Below the pieces are notes generated by a model, which saw nothing but the letters and a program-made list of their open reading frames with translations, ran no database searches and was not told where the DNA came from. DNA of 49,824 nucleotides from NCBI RefSeq assembly GCF_000158815.1, contig NZ_GG657738.1, positions 1,291,927 through 1,341,750 of the forward strand, given 5' to 3'. This document shows positions 35,410-42,900 of this stretch, piece after piece; the stretch's first letter is position 1, and each line of letters opens with the position of its first letter. Origin of the DNA: Micromonospora sp. ATCC 39149 (GTDB lineage Bacteria > Actinomycetota > Actinomycetes > Mycobacteriales > Micromonosporaceae). A program made the translations under genes and the position numbers.

Positions 35410-37075
35410 ACACGTCGAGCGGAAACCGGACCGGGGTGTCGCCGAACAGCAGGGCGGTGGCCCGCGCTCCACTGGCGCGGATCGCCTCGGCTACCTCGTC
35501 GGCCTGCCCGGCCGGGCAGTGCACGATCACCTCGTCGTGCTGGAAGAAGACCAGCTCGGCGTCGCTGCCGGCCAGCGCCGTACGCAGGGTGGCCAGCAGC
35601 GTGGAGGCCCACTCGGCGGCGGTGGCCTGGATGACGAAGTTGCGGGTGAACCGGCCCCGGGAGCGGGCCGCCCGGGCCCGGGGCCCCTGCGGGTCGACCG
35701 CCGCCTCCGGGTCGATGCCGGCGTCGTCGCCGTCGGCGAAGCCGGCCGCGCCGGGCGGGCACGTGCGCCCGAGCCAGGACCGCACCAAGCCGCCGGCCTC
35801 GCCGGTGCGGGCCGCCGCCTCCACGTACGCGAAGGCGGTCGGATAGTTGCGCCGCAGCACCGTGAGGGCGGGGACGGCCATCCCGCCGGTCTGCCCGTAC
35901 ATGGCGCCGAGCAGGGCGACCTTGGCCCGGGGCCGGTCACCGCCGAAGGAGTCCCGCGCCAGGGCAGCGTAGAGGTCACCCGCCCCGCCGGCGGCGGCCA
36001 ACCGGGCGTCGCCGGAGACCGCCGCGAGCACCCTCGGTTCGAGCTGGCCGGCGTCGGCGACGACGAGCCGCCAGCCCGGGTCGGCCACCACCGCCCGCCG
36101 GATCACCTTGGGGATCTGCAACGCGCCGCCGCCCCGGGTGGCCCACCGGCCGGAGACGACGCCGCCGGGGACGTACTCCGGGTGGAACCGGCCGCCGCGC
36201 ACCCACGCGTCCCGCCACGCCCAGCCGTGCGCCGTCCAGATCCGGTAGAGCTCCTTGTGCTCCAGCACCAGCGGCACCGCCGGGTGGTCGACCCCGCGCA
36301 GCACCCAGGCCCGGGTGTTGGGCAGCTCCACCCCGGCGCGGGCGAACGCCCGCAGCAGCTCGGCCGGGGAGTCGGCGTGCACCTGACGCACGCCGAACGC
36401 CTCGGCGATGCGAGCGGCCAGCTCGGCCAGCCGGCGGGGCGGGCCGCCGACCGGGGACGGCTCGCCGAGCAGCTCGGTGAGGATCTCGTCGTGCACCTCG
36501 GCCCGCCAGGGCAGGCCCGCGGCACCCATCTCGGCCGCGATCAGCGCGCCGGCCGACTCGGCGGCCACCAGCAGCCGGAACCGGCCGGGGTGCGCGGTGG
36601 CGGCGATCCGATCGAGCTGGTCGGCGTACACCCGGGTGAGGGCCTCGACGCCGGGGCCCGGCGGGCCGGGGAGGGTGTCGAAAAGCGCGCCCTGCCCGTG
36701 GCCGGGCGGCTCGGCCGGGCGGGGCGACGGGTCCGGCGGCACCGGCGCGCCGGTGAGCCGGGCCCACGCGGCGGCCGGCGAGCGGGGCTCGCCCCAGCGG
36801 CCGGCGTGCCCGAGCAGCAGCGACTCGGTCAGCTCGACGTCGTGGCAGCGGTCGAGCCGGACCCCGGCGCGCAGCAGCGCCGGGTAGACGGTGGCGCCGG
36901 AGCCCCAGACCCAGCGGGGGTGCGTCGCGGCCTCCCGGGCGGCCACGGCGGCGGCGAGGTCGGCGACCTGCTCGGCCGGGCCGGCGGGGTCGAGGGGCCG
37001 CAACACTCCCCCACCCCGGTCGTCCGCCTCCACCGCCACCAGCACGGAGACGATTCTGCCTCCACCCTGCGACAC
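35381..37075 (-). CDS. Family A DNA polymerase (actinobacterial Pol I paralogue)
   Basis: This is a 564-residue protein usually named bifunctional 3'-5' exonuclease/DNA polymerase. The three polymerase motifs are intact: motif A VVADAGQLEPRVLA (Asp341), motif B RPRAKVALLGAMYGQTG, and motif C FFQHDEVIVH (Asp514, Glu515). The N-terminal third is an exonuclease-like domain, but the first 30 residues lack the DxE of motif exo I, so proofreading is doubtful. No 5' nuclease domain is present. Start ATG 37075 is preceded by a weak purine stretch; a GTG at residue 10 is possible. The role in repair is inferred from family. Confidence 0.82.
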   Translation of the reverse strand: MSQGGGRIVSVLVAVEADDRGGGVLRPLDPAGPAEQVADLAAAVAAREAATHPRWVWGSGATVYPALLRAGVRLDRCHDVELTESLLLGHAGRWGEPRSPAAAWARLTGAPVPPDPSPRPAEPPGHGQGALFDTLPGPPGPGVEALTRVYADQLDRIAATAHPGRFRLLVAAESAGALIAAEMGAAGLPWRAEVHDEILTELLGEPSPVGGPPRRLAELAARIAEAFGVRQVHADSPAELLRAFARAGVELPNTRAWVLRGVDHPAVPLVLEHKELYRIWTAHGWAWRDAWVRGGRFHPEYVPGGVVSGRWATRGGGALQIPKVIRRAVVADPGWRLVVADAGQLEPRVLAAVSGDARLAAAGGAGDLYAALARDSFGGDRPRAKVALLGAMYGQTGGMAVPALTVLRRNYPTAFAYVEAAARTGEAGGLVRSWLGRTCPPGAAGFADGDDAGIDPEAAVDPQGPRARAARSRGRFTRNFVIQATAAEWASTLLATLRTALAGSDAELVFFQHDEVIVHCPAGQADEVAEAIRASGARATALLFGDTPVRFPLDVSVVGCYADA

Positions 37076-37082
37076 TCCGCGT

Positions 37083-37121
37083 GCTGCCCGCGCGCCGGGC
37101 GCGGGCGGGACGACGGGCAGC
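37083..37121 (-). terminator. Hairpin between ngcG-like and polymerase genes
   Basis: Arms GCTGCCCG (37083-37090) and CGGGCAGC (37114-37121) with more GC pairing inside. It sits 2 bp beyond the permease stop and before the polymerase start on the same strand, so it probably ends the GlcNAc transporter transcript. Confidence 0.6.
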
Positions 37122-37123
37122 GG

Positions 37124-38083
37124 CTACTTGCTCACGCCGGCGGTCAGGCCGGACTGCACCTGACGCTGGAACACGATGTACACGATGAGCACCGGCAGCA
37201 TCGCCATGGTCACCCCGGCGAACAGGCCGGACCAGTCGGACCTGTAGCCCTGGTTCACCGACAGCTCGATGAGTCCCTGGGCGATCACCTGGTTCTTCGG
37301 CTCCCCAGCCACCGACTGCATGAGCAGCGTCGGCAGGTACCACTGGTTCCACTGGCCGAGCACGTTGAAGATGCCGATGCTGATCAGGCCCGGCTTGGAC
37401 ATCGGCAGCATGACGCTGAAGAACAGCCGGCTGTGCGAGGCCCCGTCCACCATCGCGGCCTCGGCGATCGAGTCGGGCAGCGTCCGGAAGAACGAGTGCA
37501 TGAAGAAGACCGTGAACGACAGCGACCAGGCGACATAGACCAGGATCAGCATGAGATGCCGGTTCGGGCCCAGCAGCGGCAGGACGATCCCCATGTTGTA
37601 GACGCCCTTGAACAGCGGCACGGCGGCGAGGTAGATCGGCAGCGTCAGGCCGGACAGGAACATGTAGTAGATCAGCCGGTTGCCGGGGAACTCGTAGCGG
37701 GCCAGCACGTACGCGGCCATCGAGCCGAGCAGCATGGTCAGGAAGACGCTGCCGACCAGCACCAGCAGCGTGTTGAGGAAGAACGCGCCGAGGTGCCCCT
37801 CCCCCCAGGCCCGGGTGAAGTTGTCCCAGTGCAGTTCGTCGGGGATCAGCGACAGCGGTTCGCGGATGACCTCCGAGTCGTCCTTGAACGCCGACATCAC
37901 CACCCACAGCAGCGGGTAGATCACCATCACGGCCCAGACCACCAGGAACAGGTGGGAGAAGCCGTTGAAGACGCGTCCGCTCAGCTCACGGCCGCGGCTC
38001 ACGAGGCCCCGGCCCGGCGCGGGGCGGAGGGCCGGACGCCCGGGGCGGGCCAGCTCACCGGACGGTTGGGTCACCGTGCTCAT
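37124..38083 (-). CDS. GlcNAc/chitobiose ABC permease, NgcG-like
   Basis: This is a 319-residue MalG-type permease with six predicted membrane segments and the EAA loop LPDSIAEAAMVDGASHSRLFFSVMLP. WDNFTRAWGEGHLGAFFLNTLLV lies before the second segment. I chose ATG 38083 (MSTVTQPSGE), with GAGGAG nine bases upstream; the frame stays open to 38116 but that would overlap the preceding gene. Order and partner (an NgcE-like binding protein) point to N-acetylglucosamine or diacetylchitobiose. No ATPase gene lies in this set. Confidence 0.82.
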   Translation of the reverse strand: MSTVTQPSGELARPGRPALRPAPGRGLVSRGRELSGRVFNGFSHLFLVVWAVMVIYPLLWVVMSAFKDDSEVIREPLSLIPDELHWDNFTRAWGEGHLGAFFLNTLLVLVGSVFLTMLLGSMAAYVLARYEFPGNRLIYYMFLSGLTLPIYLAAVPLFKGVYNMGIVLPLLGPNRHLMLILVYVAWSLSFTVFFMHSFFRTLPDSIAEAAMVDGASHSRLFFSVMLPMSKPGLISIGIFNVLGQWNQWYLPTLLMQSVAGEPKNQVIAQGLIELSVNQGYRSDWSGLFAGVTMAMLPVLIVYIVFQRQVQSGLTAGVSK

Positions 38084-38096
38084 CGTCGGGGTCTCC

Positions 38097-39047
38097 TCAG
38101 TACTCGATCCGCTCACGGCGGGTGATCCGGAGCTGGAGGGCGGCCAGCAGGATCGTGAAGACGGCCAGCGCCACGCCCATCGCGCAGGCGTAGCCGAACT
38201 GCCCCTTCTGGAACGCGGTGAAGTTGAGCACCGACGCGAAGATCTCGCTGGCGTGGTTCGGCCCGCCCTGGCTCGGGGTCATGACGAAGACCAGGGCGTA
38301 CATGTCCAGCGCGATGAAGCCCAGGTAGACCCAGGCCACGGAGATGGTGTCCCGCAGCAACGGCAGGGTGATCCGGAAGAAGGTGTCAAACCGGCCGGCC
38401 CCGTCGAGGATGGCCGCCTCGTAGATGTCCTTGGGGATCGACTGCATCGCCGCCGAGAAGAGCACCATGTAGAAGCCGGCCCCGCTCCACACCGCGATGA
38501 ACAGCAGCCACCACAGCACGGCGGGCACGCCGAGGAACGGCTCGGGGTCGGCGGTGAACGCGATCGGGTCGTCCGCCTCGACCAGACCGATCTTCATCAG
38601 CAGGCCGTTGATCAGTCCCTGGCTGTCCGAGCGGTAGATCTGCTGCCACATCACGGCGATCACCACGAGCGACAGGACCTGTGGAAAGAAGAAGATGACC
38701 TTGTAGAGCCCGGAGCCGAAGACCCCCCGGATGCCGGCCCTGTCCTCGCGTCCGCCCACGTTGAGCAGGAACGCGAGGAACAGGGCCAGCGCGATCGTGA
38801 ACAGCGGCACGGTCACCAGGAAGAACACGTTGTGCCAGAACGCCTTCCTGATCAGCTCGTCGGAGAACAGCCGGACGTAGTTGTCCAGCCCGACGAACTC
38901 CTGCTTGTCGGAGTAGCCACCCCAGTTGGTCAGCGAGTATCCGGCCGCCTGGGCGAAGGGCCACACCACGTAGAAGAGGTACAGCGCGACGGGGAGGGCC
39001 AGGAAGCCCGTGACGAAGCGCGCGACACCGTGCCGCATTCCACTCAA
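38097..39047 (-). CDS. GlcNAc/chitobiose ABC permease, NgcF-like
   Basis: This is a 316-residue MalF-type permease. LPVALYLFYVVWPFAQAAGYSLTNW forms the first segment, followed by FVGLDNYVRLF, YKVIFFFPQVLSLVVIAVMW and the EAA loop IPKDIYEAAILDGAGRFDTFF. It lies 33 nt downstream of the binding-protein gene and 13 nt from the NgcG-like start. Its best relatives by pattern are NgcF-type proteins of Streptomyces. The import partner ATPase must come from elsewhere, for example the SugC/MsiK-type protein at the start of this window. Confidence 0.82.
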   Translation of the reverse strand: MSGMRHGVARFVTGFLALPVALYLFYVVWPFAQAAGYSLTNWGGYSDKQEFVGLDNYVRLFSDELIRKAFWHNVFFLVTVPLFTIALALFLAFLLNVGGREDRAGIRGVFGSGLYKVIFFFPQVLSLVVIAVMWQQIYRSDSQGLINGLLMKIGLVEADDPIAFTADPEPFLGVPAVLWWLLFIAVWSGAGFYMVLFSAAMQSIPKDIYEAAILDGAGRFDTFFRITLPLLRDTISVAWVYLGFIALDMYALVFVMTPSQGGPNHASEIFASVLNFTAFQKGQFGYACAMGVALAVFTILLAALQLRITRRERIEY

Positions 39048-39080
39048 CTCTCTCGAACGGATCAGTGGGCCGCCACCGGG

Positions 39081-40493
39081 TCAGGCGCGGGTCTGCTTCT
39101 TGATCGACGAGTCCTTGGCCACCTTGTCGGCCGCCGCCTGCATCTTGTCGACGAACTGCTGCGCGGTGAGCCGGCCGGCCATCAGCTCCTCGGCGAGGTT
39201 CTGGCTCTCCTTGTCCAGGTCGGCGTAGAAGTCGAAGAGCTTGGTCTTGATCAGGTCCTTCGGCGCGTTGCGCATCAACTCGTTGGCGCTGGCCAGTGCC
39301 GTGTCCTGCACCCCGTCGCCGGAGCCCTTCGTGGAGGCGAGCGACTTGGTCAGCTCGGCGAACTTGGTGGACCCGGACTTCGACAACACGGCCCGCAGGA
39401 ACTCCTTCGCCGCCGCCTTGTTCGGGGCCTTGCTCGGCACCACGAGGCCCTCGCCGGCGCCGGCGAAGACGTCCTTGGGCGCTTTGTCCGTGGCTCCCAG
39501 GCCCCAGTAGTCCGACAGCTTCATCTCGAAGCCCGGCGGGATCGTCGCCGCCATCTCGTTCTTCAGCCAGGTGCCGACCTGGATGAATGCCGCCTTGCCG
39601 TCGAGCCAGGCCTGCTGGGACTGGGTGTGGTTGAGGTTGCCCGGCAGCAGCAGCTTGTCCTTGACCAGCTTCTCCCACGCCTGGAGGGCGGGCAGCACCC
39701 CGTCGGCCTTCCAGGCGTTCTCCTTCAGGTTGTCGATGTCGACGACCGCCTGCCTGCCGGCGGACTTCCAGATCGTCGCCATCAGCGCCCAGCGCGGGTA
39801 GTAGCCGTGCACGGCGTCGTGCACGTACGGGGCGATGCCCTTGGCCTTGATCTTCGGCGCGAGGGCGAAGAACTCGTCGAACGTCGTCGGCGGCTGCCAG
39901 CCCTCCTTGGCGAACAGCGCGCCGTTGTACCAGTTGCCCCACACGGTGAAGGCCACGTTGACGACGTAGAACTTGCCCTGGAAGGTGCCGTCCTCCACCG
40001 TGCCGGGCAGCAGCGAGTCGGCGACGGTACCCTCGCTGTCCCAGGCCGGGGCGGTGAGCAGGTCGTCCAGGGGCTCGATCGCGCCCTCGTTGACCAGGGT
40101 GCTGATGTCCATCATGTCGGCGCCCGAGTTCATGACGAGGTCGCTCGGCTGCGTCGCCATCTTCGGCTGCTCTTCGGTCTTGATCTTCTGGGTGGAGCTC
40201 ATGTTGACCGTCACGCCCGCGTGCTTGGCGTTGAAGACGGCCTTGTCCTCCTTGGCCCACTGGTCGCCGAGGCCGCCGTTGAAGATCACGACCTTGACGG
40301 CGCTGCCGTCCTGCACGCCGAACGGGTTGTCCTTGCTCTTGGCCGCGCCGGTGTCGTCGGACCGGCTCGGCTCACTGCCGGCGCAGGCGCTGAGCAGGCC
40401 CACGGCGGGGGTGACGAGCAGGCCCGCCGCGGCGGCGCGACGCAGCAGGGTCCGGCGGCTCAGATCGGCCGGGTGCTCGGGGGTAACCGACAT
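39081..40493 (-). CDS. ngcE: GlcNAc/chitobiose-binding lipoprotein, NgcE-like
   Basis: This is a 470-residue substrate-binding lipoprotein. The N-terminus is a Tat-type signal (SRRTLLR at 12-18) ending in the lipobox LSAC with Cys37. The body tracks Streptomyces NgcE: KDNPFGVQDGSAVKVVIFNG, VNMSSTQKIKTEEQPKM, DLVMNSGADMMD, LLPGTVEDGTFQGKFYVVN and TVWGNWYN. ATG 40493 follows AAGGAGA. An ORF extension to 40583 runs through a hairpin and is not supported. Ligands of NgcE are GlcNAc and diacetylchitobiose; the neighbouring RpiR regulator and GlcNAc kinase agree. Confidence 0.85.
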   Translation of the reverse strand: MSVTPEHPADLSRRTLLRRAAAAGLLVTPAVGLLSACAGSEPSRSDDTGAAKSKDNPFGVQDGSAVKVVIFNGGLGDQWAKEDKAVFNAKHAGVTVNMSSTQKIKTEEQPKMATQPSDLVMNSGADMMDISTLVNEGAIEPLDDLLTAPAWDSEGTVADSLLPGTVEDGTFQGKFYVVNVAFTVWGNWYNGALFAKEGWQPPTTFDEFFALAPKIKAKGIAPYVHDAVHGYYPRWALMATIWKSAGRQAVVDIDNLKENAWKADGVLPALQAWEKLVKDKLLLPGNLNHTQSQQAWLDGKAAFIQVGTWLKNEMAATIPPGFEMKLSDYWGLGATDKAPKDVFAGAGEGLVVPSKAPNKAAAKEFLRAVLSKSGSTKFAELTKSLASTKGSGDGVQDTALASANELMRNAPKDLIKTKLFDFYADLDKESQNLAEELMAGRLTAQQFVDKMQAAADKVAKDSSIKKQTRA

Positions 40494-40518
40494 CGTTGTC
40501 TCTCCTTGAGGTGTCGAA

Positions 40519-40671
40519 TCAGGCGGTACGCCGGAGACGTCCGGCGTACCGCGACCCGAGGGCGAGGTGGTGCTCGTCCCCACCGGGGACGTCGGCGGAG
40601 AGGTAGATAGGGGGTACCTCCCCGGCCTGGTGGAACCGTCGTACGACCTCCGGGGTCACCAAACTGATCAT
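40519..40671 (-). pseudogene. C-terminal remnant of a UPF0309/SIS sugar-phosphate isomerase
   Basis: A 50-codon frame starts at ATG 40671, overlapping the RpiR stop (ATGA), and ends at TGA 40519. VVRRFHQAGEVPPIYLSADV and PGGDEHHLALGSRYAGRLRR match the extreme C-terminus of UPF0309 SIS proteins (pattern V..L...G..PPVF.SAN..GG.EHN..L..RY..R). The SIS domain itself, about 200 residues, is absent. Full-length relatives often accompany GlcNAc transporters and RpiR regulators. It may be a deletion remnant kept in frame by coupling, or a short gene in its own right. The match is by eye. Confidence 0.6.
40523..40552 (-). promoter_or_regulatory. Perfect 13-bp hairpin before the ngcE-like gene
   Basis: Arms GCGGTACGCCGGA (40523-40535) and TCCGGCGTACCGC (40540-40552) enclose a 4-nt loop. 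It lies 30 bp upstream of the NgcE-like ATG and overlaps the last codons of the isomerase remnant. It could terminate the RpiR transcript, act in the leader of the transporter mRNA, or be an operator; no T-tract is present. Confidence 0.65.
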
Positions 40672-41624
40672 GCGGTGGCCCCCTTCGTGGCCTTGTGCCC
40701 GTCGACTGCCTTGGCGGTGCGCTGGAAGGCCGCGTGGGCGCGGTCGTGGGTGCGCTGCGCGACGGCGATGTAGAGCAGGTCGAGCACGACGAGCTGCGGG
40801 TGCCGGGCGGACAGCGCGTCGGGGCGGAAGGTCGTCGCCTGGCTGGCGGTGAGCAGCACGAGGTCGGCCAGTTCCGCCAGCGGTGAGCGGGGGAAGCCGG
40901 TGAGGGCGACCGTGGTGGCGCCCCGGCTGCCGGCCTCGGCGAGCATCTCGATGGTTTCCCGGGTCTGCCCGGTGTGCGAGATGCCCAGCGCCACGTCACC
41001 GGGGCCGAGCAGCGCGGCGCTGGCCAGCCCCTCGTGCACGTCACTCCAGGCCCACGCGGCCACCCCGATGCGGTGCAGGCTGAACTGCATCTCCTCGCCG
41101 ACGAGGGCGCTGCCGGAGGCGCCGAAGATGTTGACCCGGCTGGCCCCGGCGATGGCGACCGCCGCCCGTTCCACCTCGGCGAGGTCGAGCAGCGTGGCGG
41201 TGTCGTGCATGGCCCGCGTGTCGGCGGCCATGATCTGGCCGAGGACCCGTTCCAGGGGGTCGCCGGGCTGGATCTCCCGGCCGATGTCGACGGTCCAGCC
41301 GGCGGAGCGGGCCCGGCCGGTTTCGGCGGCGATGCCGAGGCGCAGGTCGGCGTACCCCTCGAAGCCCATCGCCCGGCAGAACCGGGTGATGGTGGCCGGG
41401 GAGGTGCCGCTGCGCTCGGCCAGCTCGACGATGGTCGCCCGCGTGGCGGCCTCCGGGTCGCTGAGCACGTGCTCGGCGACGCGGCGTAGCGCGCCGGTCA
41501 GCTCTCCCGCGCCGGCCCGGACCCGGGCGAGCACGCCGTCGGTGGGCAGCGCGCCCCGCCGGTCGGCCGGGTCGGCGTCGACCACGGCGGCCCCCCGGAG
41601 GGTGTCGACCTCGTGATCCACCAT
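40668..41624 (-). CDS. MurR/RpiR-family regulator of amino-sugar uptake
   Basis: This is a 318-residue regulator. The N-terminal HTH_6 domain (LSDPEAATRATIVELAERSG, TSPATITRFCRAMGFEGYADLR) binds DNA. The C-terminal SIS domain (NIFGASGSALVGEEMQF, GISHTGQTRETIEMLAEA, TGFPRSPLAELADLVLLT) binds a sugar phosphate, in this setting probably GlcNAc-6-P or MurNAc-6-P (inference). ATG 41624. It is divergent from the kinase gene across 198 bp with candidate operators and is followed directly by the isomerase remnant and the transporter. Confidence 0.88.
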   Translation of the reverse strand: MVDHEVDTLRGAAVVDADPADRRGALPTDGVLARVRAGAGELTGALRRVAEHVLSDPEAATRATIVELAERSGTSPATITRFCRAMGFEGYADLRLGIAAETGRARSAGWTVDIGREIQPGDPLERVLGQIMAADTRAMHDTATLLDLAEVERAAVAIAGASRVNIFGASGSALVGEEMQFSLHRIGVAAWAWSDVHEGLASAALLGPGDVALGISHTGQTRETIEMLAEAGSRGATTVALTGFPRSPLAELADLVLLTASQATTFRPDALSARHPQLVVLDLLYIAVAQRTHDRAHAAFQRTAKAVDGHKATKGATA

Positions 41625-41646
41625 GCGACGCCTTTCGGAAAAGAGT

Positions 41647-41674
41647 GTTAACTGTTAGTGGTAAAAGTTCTTAC
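41647..41674. promoter_or_regulatory. Candidate RpiR operators between regulator and kinase
   Basis: GTTAAC (41647-41652) and the imperfect palindrome GTAAAAGTTCTTAC (41661-41674, 10 of 14 symmetric positions) lie in an A/T-rich island in otherwise GC-rich DNA, 23-50 bp upstream of the RpiR start. The sequence ACTGTTA occurs at 41651-41657 and again at 41716-41722. Confidence 0.5.
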
Positions 41675-41822
41675 TGAAGGGCCCTCCGTGTCAAGACCGT
41701 GGTCGAAGTTTTCAAACTGTTACCTGGCGTACGGCCGCCGACCCGGTCGGGGATCTTGCTCCCCGCAGCGGGGCCCACCAGCATGGATTCGCTCACAACG
41801 CCGACCCGGGAGGACCCACCGG

Positions 41823-42896
41823 ATGTGCGACACCATCGTGGTCGGCCTCGACGTCGGGGGCACGTCCACCCGGGCCCTCGCCGTGACGCTGACCGGGGAA
41901 CGCCTCGGCACCGGCCGGGCCGGCGGGGGCAACCCGACCAGCCACGGGGCCGAACGGGCCGCCGGGGAACTCCTGGCCGCCCTGCGCGCCGCGCTGTCCG
42001 GCGTGGACCCGGCCCGGGTGCGGGCCGGCACGATCGGGCTCGCCGGGGCGGGACGGCTGCTCGCCGACCCTGCGGGGCGGGCGGCATTCGACGGGGCGTG
42101 GCGCGACGCCGGCCTGCGCTGCCCGTACGCGGTGCACGGCGACGCCCTCGTGGCGTACGCCTCCGGCACGCCCAGCGCCCACGGCACGGTGCTGGTCGCC
42201 GGCACCGGCGCGATCGCCGCGCAGGTCCGCGACCTGCGGCTGGACCGGGTCGCCGACGGCCACGGCTGGCTGCTCGGCGACGCCGGCTCGGGGTTCTGGC
42301 TGGGCCGGGAGGCGGTCCGCCGGCTCCTGGCCGACCTGGACGCGGCGCACGACCCGGGGCCGCTGGGCCGCCGGGTGCTCGCCGCGTTGCTCGGCGTCGA
42401 CCGGGTCGCCGACCGGCCCCGGGACACCGTGGACGCGGTGGTCCAGGCCGTCACCCGCCGGCCGCCGGTCGAGCTGGCCCGGCTCGCGCCGCTGGTGGTG
42501 GCCGTCGCCGCCGAGGCGGAACCGGTCGCGGCGCGGCTGATCGGGGAAGCCGCCGGTCACCTGGCCGCCAGCGTCGCGCGGATCCGGCCGGCCAGCGCGG
42601 TGGACCCCGTGGTCCTCGGCGGTGGCCTGCTCACCGGCGACACCCCGCTGGCCGCCGCCGTCCGCGCGGAGCTGGCCCGCCGGTGGCCGGGCGCGTCGCT
42701 GCGCGCGGCCGGCGACGGGGCCGCCGCCGCGGCCTGGCTCGCCGCCCGCCACCTGCCGAGGTCACCGACCCGGCCGCCCTGCACCCGCTGCTGGTGCCGG
42801 CGACTTCCTGACGGCGCTTCGCAGGCGACCCGCCGACCGCGTCGGGGCGTTCGTCGCCCGATGCCCCGCCGGAAGCCCCGGCCTGGCATAGCCTGA
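41823..42896 (+). CDS. N-acetylglucosamine kinase, BadF/BadG family (C-terminus frameshifted)
   Basis: This is a cytosolic sugar kinase of the ASKHA fold. Phosphate-1 motif VVGLDVGGTSTRALAV is at the N-terminus, then VHGDALVAYAS, VLVAGTGAIAAQV and GHGWLLGDAGSGFWLGREA, characteristic of bacterial GlcNAc/glucosamine kinases. ATG 41823 follows GGGAGGA. After AAAWLAARHLP (about 42757) the frame becomes Arg/Pro-rich for about 44 residues. In the other frame the sequence continues EVTDPAALHPLLVPATS and stops at 42811, the normal family ending. One base appears to be missing near 42756-42759. The core kinase is complete, so activity may survive. It probably phosphorylates GlcNAc brought in by the NgcEFG-like importer. 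Confidence 0.8.
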   Translation: MCDTIVVGLDVGGTSTRALAVTLTGERLGTGRAGGGNPTSHGAERAAGELLAALRAALSGVDPARVRAGTIGLAGAGRLLADPAGRAAFDGAWRDAGLRCPYAVHGDALVAYASGTPSAHGTVLVAGTGAIAAQVRDLRLDRVADGHGWLLGDAGSGFWLGREAVRRLLADLDAAHDPGPLGRRVLAALLGVDRVADRPRDTVDAVVQAVTRRPPVELARLAPLVVAVAAEAEPVAARLIGEAAGHLAASVARIRPASAVDPVVLGGGLLTGDTPLAAAVRAELARRWPGASLRAAGDGAAAAAWLAARHLPRSPTRPPCTRCWCRRLPDGASQATRRPRRGVRRPMPRRKPRPGIA

Positions 42897-42900
42897 TCCC

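Noticed and set aside
35288..38125. Open frame of over 900 codons opposite the polymerase and permease genes
   Set aside because: It is antisense to the intact family A polymerase and NgcG-like genes and has an Arg/Gly/Pro/His-rich product typical of shadow frames.
40567..40773. Plus-strand 68-codon frame between RpiR and NgcE-like genes
   Set aside because: The opposite strand holds the UPF0309-like tail with recognisable motifs and a coupled start. The plus frame has neither.
40494..41822. DasR (dre) sites in the GlcNAc locus
   Set aside because: I looked for the TGGTCTAGACCA-type palindrome upstream of both the transporter and the kinase and saw none.
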